Below are positions 23,701 to 34,448 of a DNA stretch of 64,000 nt, one piece after another (position 1 is the first letter of the stretch; every line of letters starts with the position of its first letter). A model generated the notes under the pieces. It saw only the letters and a program-made list of their open reading frames with translations. It ran no database searches and was not told the DNA's origin. Origin of the DNA: Usnea hakonensis. Its lineage: Eukaryota > Ascomycota > Lecanoromycetes > Lecanorales > Parmeliaceae. The position numbers were made by a program, and so were the translations under genes. The stretch covers positions 1 through 64,000 of the forward strand of contig BLJB01000192.1 in assembly GCA_013423325.1 (NCBI GenBank). Direction: 5' to 3'.

Positions 23701-25037
23701 TCATCGAGGCGTAACCGAAACATTCCATATGTATGCGGAGAAAATCGTGGTGATGCACATGCATAGTGAGTAACTCCGAGCCTCAAAAGCGCGGAGAATT
23801 ATTTTGGGGCGCGTTTGGTCATAGCTAACATTCGGGAACAACAAATTCTTGCAGCCTTTGCAAGACATCTCAATCAACCCAGAGTAGACAAAGTACATTT
23901 GCGCGAGACCTTCGGATAAGACTCCCACAGGTCGACGAGCCGTCATAAGACGGGAAGAACGTCACATTGGCCTCCAAATACTCGGCATGCTTCCTATCGC
24001 AATGATGTGTTGCTCTTCGACTGTGACTAAGAGTATGTGTGGCTACGAACAGTAATTGGGTCGCCGAAGTAACAAAGATGTGAGTGGGTTAGAGATCACA
24101 CCATATCTTGATTGGCTGTTGTTGGTGAAGATTGAAAGGCCATGGTCCCGAAACCTACTTGACCCACCAAATCATCAATCAAAGATAGTATTCCAGACTT
24201 CACTTTCGAGCAAAATGAGGTTTGGGAAGAAGTGCCAAGCTGAAACGGCCACCGGAACGGAGCTTTCTTTTGTGGCCTTCCCCAAGACAAATCGCCTAAT
24301 TCGGACAACCTTGGTGGCAGGAAAGGATTTTTTTCGAGTAGGTGGAATATCCAGCTTTGAAAGGTAGCTGACAGTTCTTGATGAGTGGCATCAGTTGAGT
24401 CTGTTGCCCGTTCTTGGCTTGGTCCGCCTTCAGAAGTCAGGCACGCGCACTCGCATCCCAGCGGGTGAAATCGTCTCTCAAGAGGTATCGGCGAGCTCGG
24501 TCTGGGCCTGATTCATTAGACTTCATGAAGGCTCTCGAGTTCTCCCACAATCGGTGTCCGTCTTTGCTCAACCGGATAAAACCAAACGGAGATGACTCCC
24601 TTACCATCCCATGCTCGTGCAAGTAGGCACGCTAATAGGTACAAACTCTGGATGTTGCGGCAGCCCACATGGCCTTCTCGTCAGCTTCCACAAATTGCTC
24701 GAACGGGCCATGTCTCGAAGACCCTTTAGGGTTGACACCAGGCGCCTGTATGATCCCAGATGATCTGAGCCCGTAAGCAGCGATTAGCTTTGGCGTTGGT
24801 GGTGTGAGCTGCTCGAACAGTGCAGCGAGTCTCCTTGCGATTTCATGGTGGAGACGGTAGGAGACCATCCTCTGCGTCCGCACGGCGACGTGTGGAGAGC
24901 GCTGCTCCGAGTCCAGAAAACTCCATAGGGCCTTCATATTTCAACAGTGCGAGATCCAGCTTAAAGCTTCCCAATGCCAGGTTGTTCTCGTTGATAGCAA
25001 AAATGATGCTTGGTGCGACCTTACCAAGACCTGCCAT
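23701..25037 (-). pseudogene. Decayed conserved fungal gene of unknown function
   Basis: The start of the protein is readable from 25037 (MAGLGKVAPSIIFAINENN), a start I recall in many long fungal proteins without known function. After about 60 residues the frame shifts near 24850 and continues with IARRLAALFEQLTPPTPKL and PGVNPKGSSRHGPF. It then meets a stop near 24640, resumes as a piece with RDDFTRWDASARA, hits another stop, and resumes again around 24100-24300. A further fragment is at 23701-23946. Because recognisable segments follow each other in order but in different frames and across stops, this is a pseudogene. The last fragment's membership is less certain. Confidence 0.6.
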
Positions 25038-25273
25038 TGTTACACCTCAGAGAAAGAGGAAAGGGTATGAGGCAAGTGTCGGATCAAACTGATTCGATAA
25101 TGGGATAGAATCTGGAGATCAATGGATATTATATTGCGCTGGTGATACGGTGTTAAAAAGAAAATTTCGTTTTTTTCTAAGCTACTTGAGGTCTCACTCC
25201 TTCATCTTTCATCTATCATCATCGAAAAAGGCGTTTGGTCGACATATCCCTAGCTTGATCGAATAGCGCAAGA

Positions 25274-25324
25274 TGGCCTTTCTCTGGATCTGGCCTTTCT
25301 CTGGATCTGGCCTTTCTCTGGATC
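25274..25324. repeat. Three perfect 17-bp tandem repeats
   Basis: The unit TGGCCTTTCTCTGGATC occurs three times head to tail without mismatch (25274-25290, 25291-25307, 25308-25324). It lies between two gene relics. A recent slippage or replication event is the simplest explanation. Confidence 0.9.
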
Positions 25325-25441
25325 AGGGTTTAAGACAATATCAAAAATAGTTGGTATCGAATGGTTCTTTGGTGAAATTTGACCGTTTGGATTCGTTTAT
25401 TGCATTGCTATCAAAGTCCGTAAGCCCACTGACTATCATCG

Positions 25442-25879
25442 CCAAAGGTGCCGTACTCTTTGGAGTTGATGGAAGGCGGCAAAACCCGGCATAAACCTCT
25501 GAGCAAAGCTGAACGGAAGTTGGTCTATCACTCCGAGAAAGATGTGCATGGTTGCTGGAAAATATTGAAGCTGTCGAGGAAGAGTGCGAAGGTTTTCTTG
25601 TGTTAAGATTTGAGGAAATTAAAAGTTTGGCGAATCAGTGGCTCCCAGGCTTTCTTAAAATGTGTAACTCATGACGATATCAGCTGGCAAGCACTTGAAA
25701 CCAAGGCTGAGACTGATGGGGGCGCTTTCAGATGCAGCCATGCGGAATTTGGTCACAATCTTGGCGATTTCGTCCGTGATAAAGAATTCTACTCTTCTAA
25801 TGGCCGTTTTAGAGAAGAAGGGTTGAAGCATACCCTTTCGTGGTTTGACCTCTTTGGTGCCATGAATCCTAAAGATTGA
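25442..25879 (+). pseudogene. Unidentified gene relic
   Basis: A protein-like stretch on the plus strand can be followed with frame changes: HSEKDVHGCWKILKLSRKS near 25530-25590, then a longer open piece (25610-25879) with FRCSHAEFGHNLGDFVRDKE and ending in a stop. No clear start codon or splice pattern joins the pieces, and stops lie between them. The composition is protein-like and not random, but I do not recognise the family. It is probably a decayed accessory gene. Confidence 0.4.
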
Positions 25880-26061
25880 GCCATCACTATGATACTGGTG
25901 TGGATCCTTCTCAAATACCAGAAATGCTCCTTCTTACTGATCGTATGCTTTCATCTGTAATCCGTCAGTAAATTTATCGGAAAATGGGAGATCTGGATTT
26001 CACACATCACGTACGGCAAGAATTTTTGGCCATGCTCGCACAACAGGCCCTGGAAATGACC

Positions 26062-26334
26062 TCAGCAGAAGGATCTGACCGGTGAAAAAAGACATAAGGT
26101 ACCGTATCGATCATGTAGACTGGGAAGCTTCTTTACATAAGAAGAGTTCCCACCCTTGATCAAGTCAAGAAAAACGCCATACAGATTTGTCAGGGCAGCG
26201 AGCTTAGGCCCAGGAAATCTTGCAAGTGAATGGAGTGTCAAACGATACAGCGCACGCACTGCTAAGAACGCTGAACCTGCAATAGCTAGCTTGAACGGGC
26301 TAGAAAGCAAGAGACATAACACCGCAATCGCCAT
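26062..26334 (-). pseudogene. Truncated cytochrome P450, N-terminal piece only
   Basis: From Met at 26334 the frame gives a hydrophobic membrane anchor (MAIAVLCLLL onward), a second hydrophobic stretch, and then the proline-rich hinge ARFPGPKLAALTNLYG and LPSLHDRYG, typical of microsomal fungal P450s of the trichothecene-oxidase kind. About 85 residues after the start the similarity stops. No I helix, ExxR or heme box is found downstream, where an unrelated relic on the other strand begins instead. The fragment is therefore a stump left by a rearrangement or deletion. Confidence 0.65.
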
Positions 26335-26403
26335 ATTGAACAGATAGTTCTGGGTCTCTGAAAAAGGATTTTGAATTAATGGAGAACGTCCCCAGCTATG
26401 CAC

Positions 26404-27586
26404 TACGAGCTTCGCCGGCTATTTGAACTAGGGTGAAGTACTAGTCATCTAGGCGCATTAGCAGCCACTTAACGAGGTGGGGATTGATCCTGATATGCAA
26501 GATAATCCACGACGACTTCCTTAGCATCAAGGCGGTCTGTATCCGCGTTGTGATAAAAATGCATTTCTCGGGAAGGATTTTAGGCCAAGCTTTAACGATA
26601 ATAAATCTTCCCAAATGGGAAAACCTCTCATCATCATTCTGTTAATTTCCTAAGTGGATTTGACATGATTAAACACGAAAAGTCATCATGCAAGCTGATG
26701 CAGACTTGATAAGAAATGGATTGGCACTAATATAAAGGGAATAGAGGACGATGATAACCCTGCGGCTTAGCTCTAGCTACTTACTTAGGTAGGGCAGTAG
26801 CCATGGCAGCCCATTGACCAATAAAACCAAACTTAAAGCTAATGAAAACGAGAAGTCTTGTGGATGCATCATGTATCATGATGGAATGGGTGTACGTGTG
26901 TCTCGTGTGTGGGACTGCGTGCCGTTTCTGGAACTGCCATGCGGCTACAAAAGCGTCCAAGTCTTCGAATGAGAGAGCCATATGAAAGCCAACATTTTCG
27001 AGATCGCAATGATATTGAAAGAACCATCATCTTTTGGATCATCCATGGAGGTTTCGAGGAGTCCAAAGACTCTCGAAATCGATCCTCGAACGGATATCTT
27101 TGATTCACACAAATTCTTAGCACATTGGACAGTCTTTCTGTGAATCTGATGTATCTGGCGAGAAAGCAAATTCTCTTGTATTACCCTTCTCGCCAATGGG
27201 CAATATTGACTTTGTTGTGCAGGTCTTCCAGTGGGTGCCAATGAATTGCACTTCGAGTATAAAACACGCTAGTCCTATTGAGCTTAGTGGCTTGGGTCAA
27301 TGAGTGCAACACGCCCATTATGGAAAACGCATTTTGCTTTTTCAAATGCCCAATTGGATCTGATAAGAGCCTTACAAATCTCTCCTCTTACACTTACACA
27401 ATTACATTGTGCCACTTAGCCAGCTTTACCTCCCGTTTCCGACATCGATACCCTATACTAAACAACGCGTCTTTCAATCTCTCACGCGTCTCGCGCAGAC
27501 CGCCCCAAACCCTCCAAAACTCACACATCCCATCAACCACCTGCAAACCCTCGGCCCCCTCCTCCAAAACCCCACCCAGAAACATA
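26404..27586. other. Intergenic region, no supported gene
   Basis: Short open stretches exist on both strands around 26870-27240, but they lack a recognisable domain, splice pattern or upstream context. The last 300 bases are probably promoter and leader of the MYND gene. They are open in the same frame as that gene, but the translation lacks any domain. Confidence 0.35.
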
Positions 27587-28438
27587 ATGGCCCATACCTG
27601 CAACAACCCCTCCTGCACCGCCTCCGGCACCAAGCGCTGCAGCGGCTGCAACCAAGTCCACTACTGCAGCAGCGCATGTCAAAAGCAGAACTGGCCCTCG
27701 CACAAAATCACCTGCAAAAAGGCCCCCGCAACCCCCGCCATCAAAACGCTGCCCACAAAATGTTTCACTCCAGGCTGCGCGGGGCGAATTGTATACCGTT
27801 GCTCTCTCTGCAAACACGCCACATGGTGCAGCCGGCAGTGCCAGATAGCAGACTGGGAATCCCACAAGCTCTACTGTCCCGACGCCAAGCCTACCGGCAA
27901 TTACACCATGGTTGTGAAAGCCACCATGATTCATTCACGCGCGGAGGGGGGACGCTATTCCCAACTTGCCTGCGTATTATCAGATTACATATTCACCACC
28001 TCACCGGTGCCCATATCCGTAGCGATAGGCTATCCCCTACTCGTGCAGCGGGTTGAAAAAGTTCGCGATGACTGGGTACCAAGCACGCACCGGGGCGGAG
28101 CAGAGGAAGACAACACGCACGCAACGTGGCTGATGATTGATCCCGTCACGGGCTTCGCACCGGCGGACTGGCAAGGTGGGGTTGGGAACGTGATTGTTGT
28201 GCGGGCGGACGGGGAGAGGTTGGATACGGGGACGTTGGCGGCGATTACGGATTATATTTCTGATATTTTGGACGCGTTTGGGCAGGGGGTGGGGGCGGCG
28301 CGGAAGTACTATAGTAGGACCCGGTTGGATAAGTTTATTGCGGATCATGGGAAGATGCAAGGACAGTACAAGGATTTTCAAGAGAGGATAGCTCGGGGGG
28401 AGGATCCCGATGAGGCGGCGAAAGCAGTATACTACTAG
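27587..28438 (+). CDS. Double MYND zinc-finger protein
   Basis: A single exon encodes 283 residues. Two MYND fingers have the same perfect spacing C-x4-C-x7-C-x2-C-x5-C-x3-C-x7-H-x3-C. The first uses residues 5, 10, 18, 21, 27, 31, 39 and 43, and the second uses 59, 64, 72, 75, 81, 85, 93 and 97. MYND fingers bind proline-rich peptides and act as protein-interaction modules. The remaining 185 residues form an alpha/beta region without a domain I can name and end with a charged helix. The start at 27587 sits directly before the first finger. The frame is open 300 bases further upstream, but that extension looks like leader sequence. Confidence 0.85.
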   Translation: MAHTCNNPSCTASGTKRCSGCNQVHYCSSACQKQNWPSHKITCKKAPATPAIKTLPTKCFTPGCAGRIVYRCSLCKHATWCSRQCQIADWESHKLYCPDAKPTGNYTMVVKATMIHSRAEGGRYSQLACVLSDYIFTTSPVPISVAIGYPLLVQRVEKVRDDWVPSTHRGGAEEDNTHATWLMIDPVTGFAPADWQGGVGNVIVVRADGERLDTGTLAAITDYISDILDAFGQGVGAARKYYSRTRLDKFIADHGKMQGQYKDFQERIARGEDPDEAAKAVYY

Positions 28439-28506
28439 GGGCCAAGCGCAGTACCCAGCAATTCAAGAGAGAAAAGCTCGGGGCGAGGACCCAGACTTTA
28501 TGTGCT
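28354..28506 (+). repeat. Imperfect tandem duplication spanning the end of the MYND gene
   Basis: Bases 28354-28414 encode GQYKDFQERIARGEDPD. Shortly after the stop codon, bases 28443-28506 encode a diverged copy, QYPAIQERKARGEDPD, followed by a stop, but in the +1 frame. The second copy is outside the predicted protein. Confidence 0.7.
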
Positions 28507-28898
28507 AGGACAATGTTGAGCCTTATTACACGATCCAGGTGATGGGGAGCATGAGCAACGTTGATTTGACACCAAAGTGAAAGAAGTGAGTCAGCTTGAT
28601 GGATCTTTGATAATTGGTTGGGGAAGAGGAGATAAATTAATATAGGAAGTGCATTGTAGACATGTATGGCGACAATGTCTTGGGTGAAGTCTAGCTTTTA
28701 GAGATTATTCATTGAGGTCTTTCATCAGTCGAGGCTAGATGTACAGTCCATCATTGAACCCTCCTCATAGTCGCAGCTTGCATTAAACATTTGTACAGCC
28801 TCCACTGCTACCTTCCCTAAGCTTTCCAACACGTTTGCTGTATGGGAAACATCCCGGCCATTCAGACCCCCCCGTAATAGCGCCCCTCCCCTTCTTCC

Positions 28899-29256
28899 CT
28901 AGCCATGTGTAGAAGTAGCGTTCGCACGGGCACAGCTATGGCAAACGGCGAGGAAAGTCTCATTTTTTTGCGAGCAGATTTTGAACGGGACCTGGGCTTC
29001 GGCGCAGATGAAGGCGCAGCAGGGATCGTAGGAGGTAGGGCAGGCGGCGATGGGGTGACGGGAACAGGTGGAGGTGCTGAGGGTGGTTGTGGCAGTAGGG
29101 AAGGTAGAATTAGAGGTTGGAGTCTAATTTCCGAGGCAGGAAGTTAGCTTTGGCTTTGGTGTGGGAGAAAGGGGAGCTGTATGTCGTACTGACCGTGAAG
29201 GCCAATGCCACTGTCATGAGAGTAGCGGCGACTGATATTCCCTGTAGGAAATACAT
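28899..29256 (-). CDS. Small secreted cysteine-rich protein (effector-like), two exons
   Basis: Exon 1 is 29194-29256 and exon 2 is 28899-29123. The 70-nt intron has donor GTCAGT, a perfect CTAAC branch site and acceptor TTAG, and both exons meet in phase 0. The product has 95 residues. The N-terminal 20 residues (MYFLQGISVAATLMTVALAF) form a signal peptide. The mature part starts with a Ser/Thr stretch and then has eight cysteines in the pattern C-x7-C-x6-CC-x3-C-x9-C-x10-C-x2-C, including SYDPCCAFICAEAQVPF, plus three N-glycosylation sites. An even number of cysteines and a signal peptide suggest a disulfide-rich extracellular protein. I do not recognise a named family. A run of seven A bases lies within exon 2. 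Confidence 0.7.
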
Positions 29257-30002
29257 TTTGGTTGTGGTAAAGATGCCTAGCAGAGATATGTCAAAGCTTG
29301 AGAATGTTTGTAGAGAGTAAATTTCTTTGGCGTGTGTATGATTCCGTCAATGGAGCTGAGAGAGATGTTTAGGACCATGAGAAGGCAGGAGGGCAGAAGA
29401 AGAGAGTGCCATAGCTCTGGAGAGGTCCGTCCTGCTTTGACACATATTCGGTGAAGACCGTGGCAAAAGTGTTTAAAGGAGCTTAAGGCCGAGCGGAGGT
29501 AAAGTAAGCTGCAGATACGAGGGGATTTATGGAACTAGAGACTGGGTGGCGTTCCGCACAGGTGCATTTCCTCAGCCTTCAATGAGGACTTGTCCTATAC
29601 TACCATTACCGTCAGACAAGACATGATTATGGCGGACAATGGGTGCAAAATTGGTCCAATTCTAAAAGGGCCACTTCACGAGTTGGTAAAAAAAAACATA
29701 GGCACGCTAATTGATTTAATGGTAAGCTATTTCTCCACACGGAATTGGGCCGTATTGGGCCGAGAGACTACCTAATTTGGCGTGGCCATGATTTTCTTTT
29801 ACCCGCGTGGAGGCTCTGCGGCGCGGAAGAAAGCCTACTCTTTCGGGTAGGACCAATCAAAATCCACCGTTAGACCTATTTCTGGACAAAGGGGGCGCAG
29901 CAAACAAACTTTTCACGCGTCCTCCTATCACTTGAACGACATCATCTCTTCCCACTTCATACTTTGCTGATTCGGTCGAAGAAGTCTTAGAAGCTCATCG
30001 CA
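29257..30002. other. Intergenic region between divergent genes
   Basis: This region must contain the promoters of the small secreted protein gene on the left and the membrane protein gene on the right. I see no other feature. Confidence 0.4.
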
Positions 30003-32637
30003 ATGGGCATGACTATTCAATTCCCCAATTGGACACTCAACTACCAAGTCGCGGCTGTCGGAGCCTATGCCACCATACTTGTCGAGTCAATATATTTGAT
30101 ACTGGGAGGCTTTGAAAACACGTCTCTGCTCTCAATCAGCATTCTCACCAATGCCTCTGCAATTGTTGTTGCCGGCTTTGGCAATGCTTCCTCCACGCCG
30201 CTTGCAACCATCCGAATCTGTCTAACAAGTTTGTTCCTTCTTTGGGCCATCATTTTCCGGGAAAATGAGACAGTCGATGGAACCTACGCCATTCTCTGCA
30301 GCGTGGCACACCTCTTCTACCAGCTCCGACTGCGAAATAACGACAACCGCTTTGAGGAATTCCTGCCTCAGCACGAGAAACTTTCAAAGACTGACGAGAC
30401 GCCCTCGAAAAGCTGTAGGTATACCCCTGCAACGGACCGCAATGAGGCAGCGACATTCTCGAGAAACCTTCGCATCTTCTTCGGTGACTCTCTTTGTCTC
30501 GAGGGTGCTATGCTATCCATCAGCATTCTTGGTACGGTAATGACCTACCGCGTGTTTGACTTTGATCTCGGATTCGGCCTGGTCTTCGCTTTCATGTCCG
30601 CTTTTCTGTCCTCCGGGCTATTGATGTTCATCAATTACGCTCGCACAAGGGGTCGACGGATGCAAACGCTGAAAATTTTACAAAGATTGAAAATCCTGAT
30701 GGTGTTTTTTGGGACTTTCTGCTTTGTCTTCTTCACCAGCTTGGATAGCGTGGAATTTTTCGATATTGAGCTCAGTTGGTGGAAAATCGCCTTTGGTGTA
30801 GCTTGGTGCGTGTATTTTCTCACGTTGCCGCTTTCGACAAGCACTGAAGCTGACTCTCCTCCATAGGTTCCTGTTCCTTTTCTGGACCATCTACGTTGCC
30901 TGCCGGTTCGCCATCCATGCCACGCTTTTCTCCTGCGCGGCATGCAGTCAGCGAGAGACAGGCTTACATGGACCTCTGACGCATGAGGACTCCGCTCGCT
31001 GCATCTGGGATGATTATGAGACGCTGCCCGCGCTAAGCGAGGACATGGACGCTACATTGGGTCAATCTACCACTTTCTGGATTCGCCACCAGAAAGGTCC
31101 GGATCTTGTCGAACGATTTTGGCTCAACGACCAAGAATGGTTTCAAACGAGTCCGAGATGTTTCGTGATCTGCTTCGTCTCTTATGTCGCATTGGGCTCC
31201 ATCAGCAGTGGCTTACTGAACTCGGCCGGCATCTTCGCTGACATTGGCAGCCATATCGCAAAAAATGTGGCTTTCTACGTCACCATGACTTTCACCTTTG
31301 TCTCTACTGGTCATACACTAGCAGGAGATTCGCCAGAGCTGATATTTGCTCCGCTGAGACACATCTTTCCGCATTGGAAGGCGACCACGACAGCGGTAAT
31401 TGCAACGATGCTAGTGCATGCTTATCTCGTACTTGTGCCTCATTCAGCAGTGCAACTCAGCCTCGCCACACCGCTTACATGTACCTTCATGGCACCTTTG
31501 CTACTCGCGGGCCTTTCCAAACACTTGGATTCCAGAGACCCAGAGAGAAGCAATGCAGTAAGTTTCGAAGAACTAGCAGTAGATATGGGCTCTAGTGAAT
31601 CTTTGACACCGTGTACTAAAGCTTGGACCATCGATTCAGCAATGGTCTATTCTTCTTCGATGCTGAGATACCTTGATCTTCGAGTGCTTCTACTGGGGTT
31701 TTCTGTTACACTTTTTCATGTACTGTGCAACCAGCATCAGGATGAGATTTCCGTCGCAGGGTGGCCCAAGAATGCAGTCATCTCAATGTGCGTCACGGTG
31801 ATATGGCTGTATCTAGAGAACACAGTACCTACATCTCGAGAAATCGAGCCTGGATTACTATCCTTAGCCTCGGTTGCTCTGGTGGGGATTTTCAGCCATG
31901 TCAACTTCCTTGGTGCTTTTGGACTCTACGACGACGAATGGGACGTTCAGAATCCTACCGATCCGATGCCCTTTTTGAACGCCAGCCATGCGCAGCCCAT
32001 CATGATGGCTTTGTGGTTCACGACGCTAGTATCCATGGTCGTTGTCAACCGCCAATTAGTCCAACGTAACGCAGATAACGTACTACCTTCCGCAAATGGA
32101 CAGCCTCCTATGAAGGATCATTTGCTATTCGGCTTTCACGTCAAGACGTCACGAATCACGATGGCCTGGCAACTCTGATATTCTCGAGTCGCCATCTCGC
32201 TCTGTTTTCTAATGCTAGCTTCATTTCTGGGCGAAAGTTGGCCGCTCGAAATGAATACAGCGATCGCCGGGCTATTGCTCTTTGCCCTGATTGTTGGCTT
32301 TCAACTTCGGCCTAGACCTGAGATTTTGGAAGAAGAGAGAAGCTTGCCTCACGTAGCAGCGCTCCTTTTTTCTACAGTGTTGACAATCTTGGCCGTTAGC
32401 CTCAACCGCCACGGCTCACTGGTGGATTTCGTTTCGGATCCAAGGAGTGATTGGAAAGTAGGCACGTGGTCCGCTCTAGTTTCTCATCAGAGTTTTGTGG
32501 CTGTGATGATCCGGCTGAGGGGCAAGGCATGGTTTAGAAGATGTGATCATGAAGAAGAGCCGCTGGTCCCGGCTCTGCAGAATGAGGAAAAATCCACAAC
32601 GCAAGGACAAGGGGAGAAGCAGATACTTGAGACCTGA
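30003..32637 (+). pseudogene. Multi-pass membrane protein interrupted by one in-frame TGA
   Basis: Exon 1 (30003-30805) joins exon 2 (30867 onward) across a 61-nt intron with donor GTGCGT and acceptor CATAG. The frame then runs to TGA at 32176-32178, giving 704 residues with many hydrophobic segments. Directly after that stop, the same frame stays open for 153 more codons to 32637 and encodes at least two further hydrophobic segments (YSRVAISLCFLMLASFLGE and AGLLLFALIVGFQL) and a charged tail. No suitable phase-1 donor close to the stop removes it. The simplest view is a nonsense mutation in a longer gene of about 857 codons. The shorter protein could still be made. I recognise no family. Confidence 0.55.
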
Positions 32638-32849
32638 CGCCAACAATGGAGGGGAAATCAAACGAGCCACCAACTCCTCAAGTACATCATCCTTGTATAT
32701 GCTGGGCACGTCATTCCCCATCCAAGAGCCTCCTGATGGCATGATTCTCCACGTTCTCTTGCGCGCCCCGCTCCCAGTACTCCCAGGAATCTCTAGTATC
32801 AATTCCCCATCCCGCCATTCCCACACAGGCAATCATACCAAGCAGAAGG

Positions 32850-32876
32850 GGAGGAGGAGGAGGAGGAGGAGGAGGT
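32850..32876. repeat. GGA/GAG trinucleotide microsatellite
   Basis: About eight to nine GGA units in a row, just downstream of the membrane-protein gene. Confidence 0.9.
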
Positions 32877-33817
32877 AGGAGGGAACAATCTATTAGTACC
32901 AAAGTGGAAAAATTCAGAGGGAAGTCTGTGATAATAGCAGCACTTCCTGAGCCGTACGAAGGCGTATAGCACTGCCTCGCGAAAGGTCGCAAGCATAAGA
33001 CCATGGGGATCATGTATTCAGTTGCTTGCTAGACCCCTTCCACTGAAAGATCCGAACCTTGAAAAAATTCACGTGAAAGAAACCCTTGATCTTCAAGACC
33101 GAAATCCAGGATCCGAAATTCAGAATCCGAAAAAGTAGTCTCACACCCCTCCATTACTCAACATCTCTAGTCTCGGACCCGTGGATGGCCGTGAAGTCTT
33201 TACACACAGAAAAAAAGGTCGAAAGCGTTTTCGATCATTGAGCGAGGCCTGAGAGACGAGTTCAACTTCCTATAGTCAGCTAAGAAGTCTACAATTTTGT
33301 TTTGGAGGGGAGAGTGGGGACCATCCCGGGCTGTTCACATTTGTTCGTGCACACATGGAAGAGAAAGGTTTTGCTAGTGGCTACTGGTAGGTGGTGGCAC
33401 GATCCGCGACTCAAAAAGTATACTCGTGATGGTGCTGAGACATGGTATGGTGTAAGTGAAGGGTGGAGTGCCGTGGGTATGATAGGTAGGACGACCCTCA
33501 CACGGTAAATAAACCTTACGTAGTTGACAAGAGGATGCTGCAGGGAGAATGAGACACAAAGCTAATGCACTAATGTGCGGAGAGTCCGCTTTGGGCTATC
33601 ACAAACAAGTCCCTTCCTCCTCATAAACCAGAATCTCAATTTGACCAACGTTGCCGCGGAGTCTCGTAGTACGCTTGACACGAACATCAGCGCAAGTAGG
33701 TCATGCAAAATGCTACCCCCTGCGTTCCTCTTTCCAAATCTGCCAATTCTTCACCACGCTGGCCGTCAGCCATCGTACCAACAGCAGCGAATCTCGCTGT
33801 ATTTATGGACTGAGAAA

Positions 33818-33985
33818 TCAGATCGTGGTTTGAAACCTACTCAACAAGAAATTGGATAGACCGCCTTTAACCCAGTACCGATGAACTAAACACCCAAGAG
33901 GAGCTGCTACTGCCGTAAATAGGAGAGTCGCCAAGCCAACAATGGCAGAATTCGGCCACCCTTCAGTGATGTTCGTAGAACTCAT
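33818..33985 (-). CDS. Possible 55-residue single-pass membrane microprotein
   Basis: The frame begins MSSTNITEGWPNSAIVGL, has one hydrophobic segment (AIVGLATLLFTAVAAPLG) and ends with a basic, hydrophobic tail, so it would be a type of tail-anchored or single-span peptide. The frame is short and I have no homology to support it. It lies alone in a 2.6-kb stretch without other genes. It may also be a chance frame. Confidence 0.25.
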   Translation of the reverse strand: MSSTNITEGWPNSAIVGLATLLFTAVAAPLGCLVHRYWVKGGLSNFLLSRFQTTI

Positions 33986-34380
33986 GATTTACGGCAGTGT
34001 ACGAGTACGACCTATTACCGTGTCAGCCAACATTTTCAATCGCTGTGAGCGAAACTGACGAGAGTCAGGGCTAGGGTCATGTAGTCCAGAGCTAAGGAAG
34101 TATTGTTTTTGAGGTGCACCTGAAGGACTTGGTCGCTGAGACTTTGGAGTCTTTGCTTGGTACCCCGGGCTACAAGCTCTCTTATGACATGGCACCCAAC
34201 AAGCACAGAGAGCAAAGTGGATCCAGTCGAAGGACTGATGCCATAATGGAGATGGACGAGTTGGACCGGAAGTCTTGAGAGTGTTCGAATCTGGCATAGC
34301 GGCCTAAATACGAAAGGTACATTGGTCAAAGATCAGCAGCCAATACCTAGGCTGCTCTCCGCGCCTCTGTTTACTCCCCT

Positions 34381-34448
34381 TCTCTCTCTCCCTCTCTCCC
34401 TCTCTCCCTCTCTCCCTCTCTCCCTCTCTCCCTCTCTCCCTCTCTCCT
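34381..34448. repeat. CTCTCTCC minisatellite
   Basis: An 8-bp unit CTCTCTCC is repeated about eight times. It translates to Leu-Ser-Pro repeats on the plus strand, which explains an apparent open frame there. Confidence 0.9.

Noticed and set aside
27278..27586. Open frame upstream of and continuous with the double-MYND protein
   Set aside because: The translation has no domain, and the stretch just before 27587 looks like leader. The Met at 27587 starts exactly before the first zinc finger.
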